Of a stretch of DNA of 64,000 nt, positions 28,910 to 37,866 are shown in pieces. A program made the position numbers and the translations under genes. The notes under the pieces were generated by a model. It searched no databases and was not told the origin of the DNA. It saw nothing but the letters and a program-made list of their open reading frames with translations. Within the stretch, counting starts at the first letter, position 1; the number at the start of each line of letters is the position of its first letter. The stretch comes from Salinibacterium sp. NG253. GTDB taxonomy: Bacteria; Actinomycetota; Actinomycetes; Actinomycetales; Microbacteriaceae. The DNA is taken from the NCBI RefSeq assembly GCF_015864945.1, contig NZ_JADYWF010000001.1, forward strand, positions 1,798,378-1,862,377, in the 5' to 3' direction.

Positions 28910-29622
28910 AGGGTGAACCCCCGGTCGTCGCGACGATCAGCGGGCTGGTCGACATCTGCAGATTGGGCAAGCACACGGAATACGATACGGGTTCGACCGA
29001 TATCAATCACGGATTCCGGCGCGAGTGGTGCACGAGAAACTGGCGATCCGTTCAATTTTGACCCATTTGTGGAGTTCAGATCGTTAACTTCGGCACGGCT
29101 GCCGTCCCACAGGATCTCAACATGCTTGCGTGAAATGCCATTGTCGTCGAGCGTGATGTCGGCTTCGCTGCCGCGACCAATGATCGTGCGGGCGTGTTTG
29201 AGGGTGTGACGAGTGCCGTTGATGTCGAGTACCGGAGTCCAAGCGACGGTGCCCTTCACATTCACAGAGTCGACTTCGATCATCCCCTCGCTGAGGGAAT
29301 CATCGGGGACAAGAGCGATAGAGATACCGCCGGAGAACGAATAGTGCTGGGCTGTGGCGTGACGCTGCACCAACTCGGTCAGTTCGGAGATGAGGGTGCT
29401 GCCGAGGCCAGCCATCCGCTGATAGTCGCTTTGGCTGAGGCGCACGGTGAAGTTGTTGGGTACGAGGATGCGGTCTCGCGATACAACGGCAGCCTGCGTG
29501 TCGAGTTCGCGGCGCAAGGCGCTCGTGATTTCGACGGGTTGCAGACCACTCTTGAAGGTCTTAGCGAAAGCGCCATTCACGGCGCGTTCGAGACCTCGTT
29601 CAAAGTTGTCCAGAAGACCCAA
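28906..29622 (-). CDS. fhaA: FHA-domain protein FhaA (DUF3662-FHA)
   Basis: Adaptor with an N-terminal DUF3662 domain (about 1-120, MGLLDNFERGLERAVNGAF) and a C-terminal FHA domain (about 145-225) with GRGSEADITL, ISRKHVEI and LNSTNGSKLN. At 238 aa it is much shorter than mycobacterial FhaA because the long linker between the domains is nearly absent. First gene of the leftward kinase cluster. Confidence 0.94.
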   Translation of the reverse strand: MGLLDNFERGLERAVNGAFAKTFKSGLQPVEITSALRRELDTQAAVVSRDRILVPNNFTVRLSQSDYQRMAGLGSTLISELTELVQRHATAQHYSFSGGISIALVPDDSLSEGMIEVDSVNVKGTVAWTPVLDINGTRHTLKHARTIIGRGSEADITLDDNGISRKHVEILWDGSRAEVNDLNSTNGSKLNGSPVSRAPLAPESVIDIGRTRIVFRVLAQSADVDQPADRRDDRGFTL

Positions 29623-29702
29623 AGCTCTCCTCGTTGTGGCTCGTTGTAGTACGTCGATGTTAGCTGGTGCATGTCGCTAACCCGTTACCCACGGTTGAGC
29701 AA

Positions 29703-30419
29703 TTAGGGCAGGAGACCCATCGGGTCAACGCGTGTGCCGTTGACGTAGGTCTCAAAGTGGAGGTGGGCGACGGTGACGTAACCGGTGCTGCCGCTCAGGC
29801 CGAGGGGGGTGCCTGCTGCAACAGTTTGGCCGGGGGAGACCATTTGCGAGCCTTGAATGAAGTGAGCGTAGAGCGTGGAAACGCCGCTGCCGTGATCGAC
29901 CTTGACGTATTGACCCCAGCCGCCACCGTAGGTGACCTGAGTAACGACGCCGGGTGCGGCCGAGACGACCGTCATGCCGCTGCCGGTCATGATGTCGATT
30001 CCGCCGTGGAATTCTGATCCGCGGTAGCCGAAGCCATCGTTGACAGGAGCGTTAGCCGGCCACTGTGTAAGGAAACCAGCGAAGGCACCGTTGTAGCTTC
30101 CGGAGAATGAACCGGAGGGTGCTGCGGCATAGACCTCAACAACAGGCTCAGGCTCAGGCTCAGGCGCTTTTACCTTGATGGCGTCGCGAGTGGCCGCTGA
30201 AATTTCGGTTTCTACCGAGGAAGCAAAAGACTGGATCGGCACAGTCTGTGCGGGTTCTGTGGGGGCGATAGCAGCAGACTGCTGCAAAATTGCGGATGCC
30301 GACGCTGCAGAAGCAGTTGACTCGATATCGCGCGACGAGGGCTCCATGTGTGCTGCGGCTGGAACAGTCACACTCACGACAACAGCCATGATTGTGCTGA
30401 TTATCAGCAATCGTTTCAC
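29703..30419 (-). CDS. Secreted M23 family metallopeptidase
   Basis: Probable peptidoglycan endopeptidase. The 238-aa preprotein has a signal peptide (MKRLLIIS... cleaved near AAAHM, about residue 24) and an Ala-rich low-complexity region (about 30-110). The C-terminal LytM domain has zinc ligands in FHGGID, and HLHFE near the end. Its promoter region is the 211-bp gap to tRNA-Leu. It follows the cell-envelope cluster but is probably transcribed separately. Confidence 0.93.
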   Translation of the reverse strand: MKRLLIISTIMAVVVSVTVPAAAHMEPSSRDIESTASAASASAILQQSAAIAPTEPAQTVPIQSFASSVETEISAATRDAIKVKAPEPEPEPVVEVYAAAPSGSFSGSYNGAFAGFLTQWPANAPVNDGFGYRGSEFHGGIDIMTGSGMTVVSAAPGVVTQVTYGGGWGQYVKVDHGSGVSTLYAHFIQGSQMVSPGQTVAAGTPLGLSGSTGYVTVAHLHFETYVNGTRVDPMGLLP

Positions 30420-30630
30420 GCGGTAACCCCCAGGGGTGTGGTCTGTGTTCTGTCTGGTTGGACAGATTTTGGATCAAGTCTGGTTGAACCCGTAGCTTTA
30501 GGCACACGGACAGCTATCGACACTATATGACGAAGCTGTGAATCGTCACTATTCATCTTCTGGCCCCGGAATCACTGAACCACTGGGCGCTGTGATAATC
30601 TCACTCAGTTGAGTGTTCAACTCAACCCAC

Positions 30631-30714
30631 GCGTGAGTGGCGGAATTGGTAGACGCGCACGGTTCAGGTCCGTGTGTTCGAAAGGACGTGGGGGTTCAAG
30701 TCCCCCCTCGCGCA
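30631..30714 (+). tRNA. tRNA-Leu (CAG)
   Basis: Complete 84-nt class II tRNA. Acceptor GCGTGAG pairs with CTCGCGC (one G-U). The D-arm is GGCGGAATTGGTAGACGC, the anticodon loop is TTCAGGT (CAG), the variable arm is long (GTGTTCGAAAGGAC) and the T-loop is GTTCAAGTC. Followed by a terminator. Confidence 0.97.
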
Positions 30715-30742
30715 CAGTGCAATCGCACACAAGAAGTAAAAG

Positions 30743-30772
30743 AAAAGGCCCACCGGTTGGTGGGCCTTTTCT
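30743..30772 (+). terminator. Rho-independent terminator after tRNA-Leu
   Basis: Perfect 12-base arms (AAAAGGCCCACC and GGTGGGCCTTTT) around a GGTT loop, flanked by A and T tracts. It can also terminate the leftward pdxY transcript ending at 30806. Confidence 0.93.
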
Positions 30773-30805
30773 TATTGGTCTGTTCCGCTTGGTCTGCGCT
30801 GTTCG

Positions 30806-31657
30806 CTAGCGAACTTGGCGCGAAGTGAACTGCATCTGTGGGTGCGCGTAGAACTCCTGCGATTCAACGAGTTGGAGTTCACGGTCGCCAGACTCGAGAG
30901 TCTTGGTGAGAAGGTCAAAGACGCTGGATGCCGTGCGAGCGAGAGCATCAGCGGCATCGCCGGTGCGCACAAAGTGGGCGGTGAAAAGCGCGGCGGTGAC
31001 GTCACCGGAACCGTTGGCCTTGATGGGAAGCTTTGGGGTTTGCACGATCCACGCCCCGGCATCCGTCACGACCATCATTTCAATCGTGTCGAGCTCACGG
31101 TCGGGACGCTCCACGCTCGTCACAAGAACAGTGCTCGGGCCCATAGCGCGGGCGAGATCTGCGGATGCCAGCGTCGATTCGATGGTGTCGGGCTCGGTTT
31201 CGGTGAGAAAACCCAGCTCGAACTGGTTCGGGGTGATGATGTCGGCGACAGGAACCACGCGCTCACGAAGCAGGATCGGGATGGCAGGAGCCACGAAGCA
31301 TCCGGATTTCGCGTTGCCCATCACCGGGTCGCACGAGTAGAGCGCGTTCGGGTTTGCTGCCTTGACTCGGGCAACGGTGTCGATGATCACATCGCCGATG
31401 CCCTCGCCGCCCTGGTACCCAGAGAGCACGACGTCGATGTCGGGGAAAACGCCGCGATCCTCGATGCCGGTGATGACCTCAGAAACGTCGCTCGGATCGA
31501 TCATCGGGCCGCGCCACGCCCCATACCCAGTGTGGTTCGAGAAATTGACCGTATAGACAGGCAACACCTCAACGCCGATGCGTTGCAGCGGGAACACCGC
31601 GGCTGAATTGCCGACATGGCCGTACGCGACTGCTGACTGGATCGAGAGAATCTTCAT
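30806..31657 (-). CDS. pdxY: Pyridoxal kinase PdxY
   Basis: Ribokinase-fold enzyme that phosphorylates pyridoxal in the B6 salvage pathway. I chose ATG 31657 (MKILSIQSAVAYGHVGN), giving 283 aa, over an upstream open extension that lacks family character. Family features are SNHTGYGAWRG near the start, LYSCDPVMG and the catalytic end NGSGDVTAALF, where the Asp is the base. Single gene, convergent with tRNA-Leu. Confidence 0.93.
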   Translation of the reverse strand: MKILSIQSAVAYGHVGNSAAVFPLQRIGVEVLPVYTVNFSNHTGYGAWRGPMIDPSDVSEVITGIEDRGVFPDIDVVLSGYQGGEGIGDVIIDTVARVKAANPNALYSCDPVMGNAKSGCFVAPAIPILLRERVVPVADIITPNQFELGFLTETEPDTIESTLASADLARAMGPSTVLVTSVERPDRELDTIEMMVVTDAGAWIVQTPKLPIKANGSGDVTAALFTAHFVRTGDAADALARTASSVFDLLTKTLESGDRELQLVESQEFYAHPQMQFTSRQVR

Positions 31658-31780
31658 TACTCGATTCTCCCACCTTCTGCTGCATGCCAACGTGCGGCGT
31701 CACCACAACGTGGGGGCGCGCTCGAAGAGAGCCGCTCGATAGCCTCAAATTTGACGTATTGAAGCGATTTAGGGGATTTT

Positions 31781-32380
31781 GTGATTGTAAGAACTAAGAC
31801 CATGAGCGTCATCGCGACCGCAATTGTGGCCTGCACAATGATGGCGGGTTGCGCATCCTCGGGAGCAAGCAGCGATCCGGAATCCTCATCGTCGACCGAG
31901 GGCGGAATTGAAGTCGAAGAGAAACTCCTTGACGTGGTTGTAACGCTGCCCGCAAGCTTTTTCGAGGAAATGTCCGAAGAGGAAATTCAAGCAAACGCTG
32001 AAGAATCTGGCTATAAAGCTGTCGTTAATGACGATGGTTCGGTCGAGTACACCATTCCCAAGTCGGTGCACGCCGAACTAATCGCAGAGATGGCCAGTGG
32101 CATCGACGAGAGTATCGCCGAAACGTTGAGCACGGAAGCTTCGATCACAGAGATCACGCACGACGACAAATTCGAAACGTTCGCCATGACCGTGGACCGC
32201 GCAGCGTTCGATAGCTCGTTTTCCGCTAAGTTCATTCCATTCGGCTTGGGAATCCAAGCGATGTTCTTCCAGTCATTCGATGGCGTTTCTATCGATGATC
32301 GCCATGTCGTTGTGAGCTACATCGACGCCGCTTCAGGAGAAGAATTCGACACCTACGTGCTCCCCGACGCCTTGGAATAA
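31781..32380 (+). CDS. Putative lipoprotein of unknown function
   Basis: A 199-aa protein with a lipoprotein signal: basic N-terminus, hydrophobic core and cysteine in TMMAGC (about residue 23), then a Ser-rich acidic spacer. The mature part (about 45-199) looks globular and acidic and I do not recognise it. GTG 31781 has a purine-rich AGGGGA upstream; ATG 31802 is an alternative start. Convergent with the LacI regulator gene, 27 bp apart. Confidence 0.78.
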   Translation: MIVRTKTMSVIATAIVACTMMAGCASSGASSDPESSSSTEGGIEVEEKLLDVVVTLPASFFEEMSEEEIQANAEESGYKAVVNDDGSVEYTIPKSVHAELIAEMASGIDESIAETLSTEASITEITHDDKFETFAMTVDRAAFDSSFSAKFIPFGLGIQAMFFQSFDGVSIDDRHVVVSYIDAASGEEFDTYVLPDALE

Positions 32381-32407
32381 TTCTTTGGCTCTAGCGGCTA
32401 TTTGGCC

Positions 32408-33457
32408 TTAGGCAAGCCGAGCCGTCGACTCCCGCACCACGAGTTCTGCGCGCAACAGCACCGAGCTGCCCGGGTCGGTCGACTCGTTTGAGCCGCGCTC
32501 GACCGCTTCGCTGACGGCAAGCTGCGCCATCCGAGTGATGGGCTGGCGAACGCTCGTGAGCGGCGGGTCGTAGAGATCGGCGAGGATGATGTCGTCGAAC
32601 CCGATCACTGACACATCACGACCGACCTTGAGCCCCAAATCGCGAAGGCCGCGGCAGAATCCCAGCGCCGTCATGTCGTTGATCGCCACGACCGCGGTGG
32701 GAGCGGTAGCGGGGTCGGCGAATAGATCTTTTGCCGCAGCGCGGCCCACTTCGGCTGCTTCCACGTCACCGAACAGATCAGCGTCGAGGCCAGTCCAGTG
32801 CGGCATGTCGGCCACGGAGAGACCTGCGGCCTCGATGGCATCGCAGTATCCGCGGTAGCGTGCTGACCGGTTGACCGAGCGGATTGAGCCCGAGACGAAA
32901 GCAATGCGCGTGTGACCGAGCTCGAGAAGGTGAGCGGTGGCGACCTGGCCACCCACGTTGTTGTCGATGCTGATACTCACCACTGACTCGGGGTCATGCG
33001 GCTGAGCCGGCCGGTCGAAAGTGACAAGCCGAAGGCCTTCTTTGATGACTTGGCTGACGTGATCGAGTGATGGCAATGAAGTACACAGGATGATGCTGCG
33101 CACGCCGTCTTCCCACAGCTCTTCGACATAGCGGCGCTCGCGTTCGGGATCGCGCTCGCTGTTGCAGAGCAGAACGCTGCATCCCAATGCCAGTGCGGCG
33201 ACTTCGACTTCGTGAGCGAATGCTCCCCAAAACGGGTTGCCGACGGAGGGCACTACGAGGCCTACGGTCTGCGTTTTGCCATTGCGCAACTGGCGGGCCG
33301 CACGGTTGGGCCGGTAGCCGAGTTCTGCGATCGCCGTCTCAATGCGCGTTCGTGTCGCAGCGACCATCCGACCCTGACGGTCGTTGAGGAAGTTGGAGAC
33401 GGTGCTGGGGGAAACGCCAGCGGCCTGCGCCACATGCTGGATGGTTACTCGAGCCAC
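32408..33457 (-). CDS. LacI-family transcriptional repressor
   Basis: Likely repressor of the divergent sugar ABC operon. The 349-aa protein starts at GTG 33457, with GGAGG four bases upstream. The N-terminal helix-turn-helix is TIQHVAQAAGVSPSTVSNFL, the hinge is RPNRAARQLR, and the periplasmic-binding-like domain runs from about 62 to 349. The intergenic region to the binding-protein gene has two TGTAACGAT half-sites in inverted orientation, plausible operators for itself and the operon. Confidence 0.93.
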   Translation of the reverse strand: MARVTIQHVAQAAGVSPSTVSNFLNDRQGRMVAATRTRIETAIAELGYRPNRAARQLRNGKTQTVGLVVPSVGNPFWGAFAHEVEVAALALGCSVLLCNSERDPERERRYVEELWEDGVRSIILCTSLPSLDHVSQVIKEGLRLVTFDRPAQPHDPESVVSISIDNNVGGQVATAHLLELGHTRIAFVSGSIRSVNRSARYRGYCDAIEAAGLSVADMPHWTGLDADLFGDVEAAEVGRAAAKDLFADPATAPTAVVAINDMTALGFCRGLRDLGLKVGRDVSVIGFDDIILADLYDPPLTSVRQPITRMAQLAVSEAVERGSNESTDPGSSVLLRAELVVRESTARLA

Positions 33458-33502
33458 GTGACCTCCTTTGGTTGATGGCGATCCTGATGATCGCTGTTTC
33501 AG

Positions 33503-33511
33503 TGTAACGAT
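33503..33511. promoter_or_regulatory. Putative LacI operator near the regulator gene
   Basis: TGTAACGAT, whose exact reverse complement ATCGTTACA occurs at 33616-33624. The central CG and flanks resemble LacI-family half-operators. It lies 46 bp upstream of the regulator start, suggesting autoregulation. Confidence 0.45.
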
Positions 33512-33579
33512 TTATTGGTTTTCGGCAAACGGTCGCTGAACCACTCGCGCCGAAGTTAAACCTATTCAAATAAAACCTA

Positions 33580-33609
33580 TTGACGTGAAGAGACAGACTC
33601 GTCTATGGT
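33580..33609 (+). promoter_or_regulatory. Predicted promoter of the sugar ABC operon
   Basis: TTGACG at 33580-33585 and TATGGT at 33604-33609, 18 bp apart, match sigma-70-type -35 and -10 elements. The predicted operator at 33616-33624 sits at about the start of transcription, a classic repression position. Confidence 0.5.
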
Positions 33610-33615
33610 CAGTGC

Positions 33616-33624
33616 ATCGTTACA
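33616..33624. promoter_or_regulatory. Putative LacI operator at the ABC operon promoter
   Basis: ATCGTTACA, the exact reverse complement of the site at 33503-33511, just downstream of the predicted -10. In the leader after it, ACCGATTT (33624-33631) and AAATCGGT (33649-33656) form an 8-bp stem-loop. Confidence 0.5.
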
Positions 33625-33733
33625 CCGATTTCACCCACCCCCCTTAGGAAATCGGTCAACAATCGAATGAGCCGACGACGACGTCGCGGAACGAAGGCAC
33701 TGGAGCCGTCGCTCAATCTCACAGTGAGAGGAC

Positions 33734-35038
33734 ATGCACATGGAAGTGAAGTCACGAATGCGCCGCACAGCATCGGTAGCGATGGTGGCCCTGATGGGTC
33801 TCGGTCTCGCCGCCTGTTCAGCCGGAGAAGCAGACACAGAACTCAACCCCGACGAGATTTCGGGCGAGATCAGCCTGCTCACCCCCATCTTTGAGGGAAG
33901 CCCCGGACAAGACCTTCTCGAAGACGAACTGCTTCCGCAGTTCTACGAGGAATACCCCAACGTCACCGTCAATGTCGACTACACGACGTACGGCAACCTC
34001 AACGAGAAGCTGACGACGGCTGTCGTCTCAGGCCTCGTGCCCGACGTGATGCTCATGGGCGTCGGCTGGATCGAAGCCTTCGCTGACAAGGGTGTGCTTG
34101 CTGACCTCGGCGAACTTGGCTTGAGTGAAGACACCCTCAAGGAGAGTTACACCGACGAGATCGTTGAAGCCGGCATGTGGGACGGCAACGTCTACGCCGT
34201 GCCGATCATGCTCGACACTCGCTTCGGAGTCGCTCGCATGGACATCCTCAAGGAAGCTGGCTACGACAGCCCGCCCTCCTCATGGGAGGAGCTCATCGAG
34301 ATCGCAGAAGCGACCACCGTGCGCTCATCCAACGGTTCGCTCGAGCGTGCAGGCTTCGACATGATGTCGTTGGATGCCCGCCAAGCCTTTGAGACGATTC
34401 TCTTCTCGGCCGGCGGCGAACTCTTCAATGACGACGCAACGGCACCCGCGTTCAATAGTGATGAAGGTGTTGCGGCTCTTGGCCTCATGGCTGACCTAGT
34501 GAACAAGTATGAGGTTGAAGACATTGGCTTCACCTCAACCGATGACATCGTGAACCCGCTCATCAACGGCCGGGCTGCAATGGGTATCGCCCACAACAAC
34601 CTGTGGACCCAGGCGCAGGAAGCCGACCCGACTGTGCTCGACAACCTTGAGCCTTTCGTTATTCAGGGCGAAGCATCCGGCATGTTCTTCGGTGGAACCT
34701 TGGCGACCGTTGCCAACAACTCCAAGAACCCGCAGGCAGCTCGCGCACTTCTCGAGTTCCTGTCGAGCCCTGACGCAGCACTTGCAGCCAACGAACAGCG
34801 CGGAAACGTGCCGGCTCTGACCGAACTGCTCGACTCTGACTACGTGCAGTCGAACCGCTTCGTGCAGTTCGCCATGGAGAACTTGGATGTCGCCCAGCGC
34901 GAGGGCGGCCCGTCACAGTGGCTTGAGGTGCGTGGCGACTTCGCCCCCGCAGTTCAGGGCGCTCTGCTCGGACAGAAAACTCCCCAGGAAGCGCTTGACG
35001 ATCTCGCTGCTCTCGTTCAGACAGCAATAGACCGCTAG
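33734..35038 (+). CDS. ABC sugar transporter substrate-binding lipoprotein
   Basis: Extracytoplasmic receptor for an oligosaccharide (family 1 solute-binding protein). The 434-aa preprotein has a lipobox LGLAACSAG with Cys at about residue 32. The mature domain starts EISLLTPIFEGSPGQDLLED and has the later NNLWTQAQ and GGTLATVAN regions typical of such receptors. ATG 33734 is used; ATG 33740 is equally possible given GAGAGG at 33726-33731. First gene of the carbohydrate operon. Confidence 0.93.
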   Translation: MHMEVKSRMRRTASVAMVALMGLGLAACSAGEADTELNPDEISGEISLLTPIFEGSPGQDLLEDELLPQFYEEYPNVTVNVDYTTYGNLNEKLTTAVVSGLVPDVMLMGVGWIEAFADKGVLADLGELGLSEDTLKESYTDEIVEAGMWDGNVYAVPIMLDTRFGVARMDILKEAGYDSPPSSWEELIEIAEATTVRSSNGSLERAGFDMMSLDARQAFETILFSAGGELFNDDATAPAFNSDEGVAALGLMADLVNKYEVEDIGFTSTDDIVNPLINGRAAMGIAHNNLWTQAQEADPTVLDNLEPFVIQGEASGMFFGGTLATVANNSKNPQAARALLEFLSSPDAALAANEQRGNVPALTELLDSDYVQSNRFVQFAMENLDVAQREGGPSQWLEVRGDFAPAVQGALLGQKTPQEALDDLAALVQTAIDR

Positions 35039-35049
35039 TTCCTCCCCTG

Positions 35050-35080
35050 AGTGCCCGGGCGTCCAACCCGCCCGGGCACT
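35050..35080. repeat. Strong intercistronic hairpin after the binding-protein gene
   Basis: Perfect 12-base arms (AGTGCCCGGGCG and CGCCCGGGCACT) around TCCAACC, without a T-tract. It lies between the binding-protein gene and the first permease. Such hairpins often stabilise the upstream mRNA and keep receptor levels above permease levels. Confidence 0.85.
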
Positions 35081-35112
35081 ACCTCCCCAGACTTCAACCA
35101 CACGAGGGCGTG

Positions 35113-36072
35113 ATGACCACTACAGAGCGACACCCCATTCGCGGCGCGGAAGCGGCAGCGAAGCAGGTTTCCCCATCCACCGCACCGAAGAAACGCAAGC
35201 GGATCAGTACCGCGGAGAAGAAGCGGCGCCGTGCTGGCTGGCTGATGATCACGCCATCCGTGATCCACGTGGGACTGTGGACGCTGATCCCCGTCATCGC
35301 GACCTTCTATCTTTCGTTCACTGACTACGGCATCTTCGAAGCGCCGAAGTGGATCTGGTTCGACAACTACGTCGAAATGTTCAACGACGCCGTCTTCATG
35401 CAGTCCATCGGCAATACCGTTTGGTACACGTTCTGGACAGTGCCCGTATCAATGGCTGTCGCAGTCGTCGTGGCAGTGCTGCTCAACCAGGGCTTCAAAC
35501 TACAAAAGTTTTATCGCACCGCCTTCTTCCTGCCGCAGGTCACCGCTACCGTCGCCATCGCGATGGTGTGGCTGTGGATCTTCAACCCGCAGTACGGTCT
35601 GCTCAACGCCATGCTCGAAACGCTGGGCATTCCCGGTCAAGCCTGGCTCGTCGACCCGCAGTGGGCGCTCCCGGCAGTGATCTTGGTAGGCGCTTGGCAG
35701 GGCATCGGTATCAAGATGCTCATCTACATTGCGGCGCTGCAGAACATTGACGAATCGCTCTATGAGGCAGCATCGCTCGACGGCGCATCCTCCATTCGCA
35801 AGTTTTTCAGCATCACCGTTCCCATGCTCAAGCCGGCCACGTTCTTCGTCTTCATCATCTCGATCATCGGCGCCTTCCAAGTGTTCGACCAGATCTACGT
35901 GCTCACCGACGGAGGGCCTGCCAACGCCACGACGATGATGACCTACGAGGTATACCGCTCGGCGTTCCAAGAATTCCGCATGGGAATGGCATCCGCTCAG
36001 TCGGTCGTGCTCTTTGCCTTCCTTCTCTTTGTCACTCTCATTAGCCGTCGCGTCACCAAAGAAGAGGACTAG
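35113..36072 (+). CDS. ABC sugar transporter permease (MalF-like)
   Basis: Membrane channel subunit of the carbohydrate importer. From ATG 35113 (GAGGG four bases upstream; the GTG just before is too close) the product is 319 aa. It has a basic N-terminus with KKRKRISTAEKKRRR, six membrane segments, and the EAA loop EAASLDGASSIRKFFSITVPML that contacts the ATPase. The ATPase itself is not encoded in this operon. Confidence 0.93.
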   Translation: MTTTERHPIRGAEAAAKQVSPSTAPKKRKRISTAEKKRRRAGWLMITPSVIHVGLWTLIPVIATFYLSFTDYGIFEAPKWIWFDNYVEMFNDAVFMQSIGNTVWYTFWTVPVSMAVAVVVAVLLNQGFKLQKFYRTAFFLPQVTATVAIAMVWLWIFNPQYGLLNAMLETLGIPGQAWLVDPQWALPAVILVGAWQGIGIKMLIYIAALQNIDESLYEAASLDGASSIRKFFSITVPMLKPATFFVFIISIIGAFQVFDQIYVLTDGGPANATTMMTYEVYRSAFQEFRMGMASAQSVVLFAFLLFVTLISRRVTKEED

Positions 36073-36074
36073 TG

Positions 36075-37010
36075 ATGACTCTCCCTACTATCAAGGCCCT
36101 CGCGATCAGCGAGCAGGTCACGGTCGTGCCGCGCAAGCGGTGGTTCCACCACGCGAAGGGTCGGCAAGCGGCGCTCATCAATGTGGCGCTCATCCTTGGC
36201 TCGGTCACGATGCTCGTGCCGTTCCTGTGGATGGTGCTCACGAGCCTCAAATCGCCGGCCGAGCTGGCACAGTTTCCGCCCACGTTCTTTCCGCAAGAGT
36301 GGATGTTCAGCAACTACGCGGCGACTCTGGATGCTGCGCCGTTCGGCCTGTACTTTCGCAACAGCTTTGTGATCGCCACCACTCACACCCTCATCACTGT
36401 CGTGTTGGGTTCAATGGCGGGTTATGCGTTGGCCCGCATTTACTTCAAGGGTCGGGAGGCGATCTTCCTCGCTTTTATCGCGATGCTGATGATCCCCACC
36501 TACACGAAGATCGTTCCGCAGTTCTTGCTCGTGAAGTTCATGCCGCTGTTCGGGGGCAACGACATTCTCGGTCAGGGCGGTAGCGGTTGGCTGGACACGT
36601 GGTGGGCACTCATCATTCCTGGTGGGCTGAGCGCATCCGCCATCTTCCTCTTCCGTCAGTTCTATTTGTCACTGCCGAAGGACTTGGAAGAGGCAGCGCG
36701 TATTGATGGCCTGGGCGAGTTCCGCATCTTCGCCCAGATCTACACGCCGCTCATCAAGCCAGCGATCGCGACCGTCGGGCTGCTGACGTTCCAAGAGAGC
36801 TGGAACAACTTCTTGTGGCCTTTGCTCGTCACCACCAGCAGCGACCTTCGCGTGATTCAGGTCGGGCTCGCGGTGTTCCAGCAGCTCGACAACACGCAGT
36901 GGCAGTACCTGATGGCCGGAACCACGATGGCGACCGTACCGATGGTGGTGCTGTTCATCTTCGCCCAGAAGTACTTCATTCAGGGTTTCACCAACGCTGG
37001 CATCAAGTAG
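36075..37010 (+). CDS. ABC sugar transporter permease (MalG-like)
   Basis: Second channel subunit. ATG 36075 follows GAGGA by six bases and overlaps the previous stop region; the GTG at 36072 is a close alternative. The 311-aa product has six membrane segments, the LVPFLWMVLTSLK entry typical of MalG-type permeases, and the EAA loop EEAARIDGLGEFRIFAQIYTPL. Confidence 0.93.
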   Translation: MTLPTIKALAISEQVTVVPRKRWFHHAKGRQAALINVALILGSVTMLVPFLWMVLTSLKSPAELAQFPPTFFPQEWMFSNYAATLDAAPFGLYFRNSFVIATTHTLITVVLGSMAGYALARIYFKGREAIFLAFIAMLMIPTYTKIVPQFLLVKFMPLFGGNDILGQGGSGWLDTWWALIIPGGLSASAIFLFRQFYLSLPKDLEEAARIDGLGEFRIFAQIYTPLIKPAIATVGLLTFQESWNNFLWPLLVTTSSDLRVIQVGLAVFQQLDNTQWQYLMAGTTMATVPMVVLFIFAQKYFIQGFTNAGIK

Positions 37011-37021
37011 CCGCATTGCTC

Positions 37022-37044
37022 GGCCGCCGCTACCGAGAGCGGCC
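37022..37044. repeat. Intercistronic hairpin before the SDR gene
   Basis: GGCCGC (37022-37027) pairs with GCGGCC (37039-37044) around an 11-base loop in the 91-bp gap between the permease and SDR genes. No T-run follows, so it is not a clear terminator. Confidence 0.5.
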
Positions 37045-37101
37045 CAGCACGAACTTTCGATTGATCAACACCCAACCAATAGATAGGCACGGTACATAGA
37101 C

Positions 37102-37866
37102 ATGAGTATTGACCTCACCGGACGACGCGCACTCGTTACAGGAGCAGGAGCGGGAATCGGCGCGGCCATCGCCAAGGCACTGGCGGCAGCAGGAGCTGAC
37201 GTCGTGGTGCACTACGCGAACAGTGAAGCGGGAGCCACCGCAGTCAAGGAAGAGATCGAAGCGGGCGGGCATCGTGCGCTCGCTGTGCAGGCTGACCTCA
37301 CCGACTCGGCGCAGGCAACAAAGTTGGTGGATGCCGCAGTCGAGTTCCTTGGTGGCCTCGACATCCTCGTCAACAACGCCGGTCACTTGGTGGGTCGCGC
37401 CACAATCACCGAGACCACGGATGAGCGCTGGAACGAAGTCATGGATGTAAACATCGCGAGCACCTTCTTCACTACTCGCCAGGCCCTCCCGGCGCTCGCC
37501 GAGTCGGAGCACGGCCGCATCATCACGATGGCGTCGCTCGCCGCTGAAAACGGTGGCGGTGCTGGATCGGTCGTTTACGCGACCTCGAAGGCTGCCGTTG
37601 TCGGCTTCACTCGTGCCCTCGCTAAGGAGATCGCCGGCAAGAAGATCACGGTCAACGCTGTTGCTCCTGGCTTCATCGGCGAGACCGCCTTCCACGAGAC
37701 CTTCACTCCGGGCGAAGCTCAGAAGAACATCGTCGCGGGCATCCCGCTTGGTCGCGCCGGCACCGCTGGCGACGTTGCTGACGTTGCTCTGTTCCTGGCA
37801 TCCGACCTCTCGTCGTATGTCACGGGCCAAGTTGTCGACATCAACGGAGGACTCAACTTCCGATGA
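37102..37866 (+). CDS. SDR-family oxidoreductase, sugar-pathway type
   Basis: NAD(P)-dependent classical short-chain dehydrogenase. The 254-aa product has the glycine motif TGAGAGIGAAIA, NNAG, catalytic Ser/Tyr/Lys (MASLAAENGG then VVYATSKAAVVG), and the C-terminal DVADVALFLASD and DINGGLNF. Given its place between an oligosaccharide importer and heparinase-like enzymes, it could reduce an uronate-derived keto-sugar, as KduD or DEH reductases do. That role is inference; the family also includes FabG. Confidence 0.9.
   Translation: MSIDLTGRRALVTGAGAGIGAAIAKALAAAGADVVVHYANSEAGATAVKEEIEAGGHRALAVQADLTDSAQATKLVDAAVEFLGGLDILVNNAGHLVGRATITETTDERWNEVMDVNIASTFFTTRQALPALAESEHGRIITMASLAAENGGGAGSVVYATSKAAVVGFTRALAKEIAGKKITVNAVAPGFIGETAFHETFTPGEAQKNIVAGIPLGRAGTAGDVADVALFLASDLSSYVTGQVVDINGGLNFR

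Noticed and set aside
30420-30630. Possible c-di-AMP riboswitch before the M23 peptidase
   Set aside because: Such riboswitches often precede wall hydrolases in actinobacteria, but I could not find the expected conserved segments in this 211-bp leader on the minus strand; only weak short repeats (CAACCAGAC twice) are seen.
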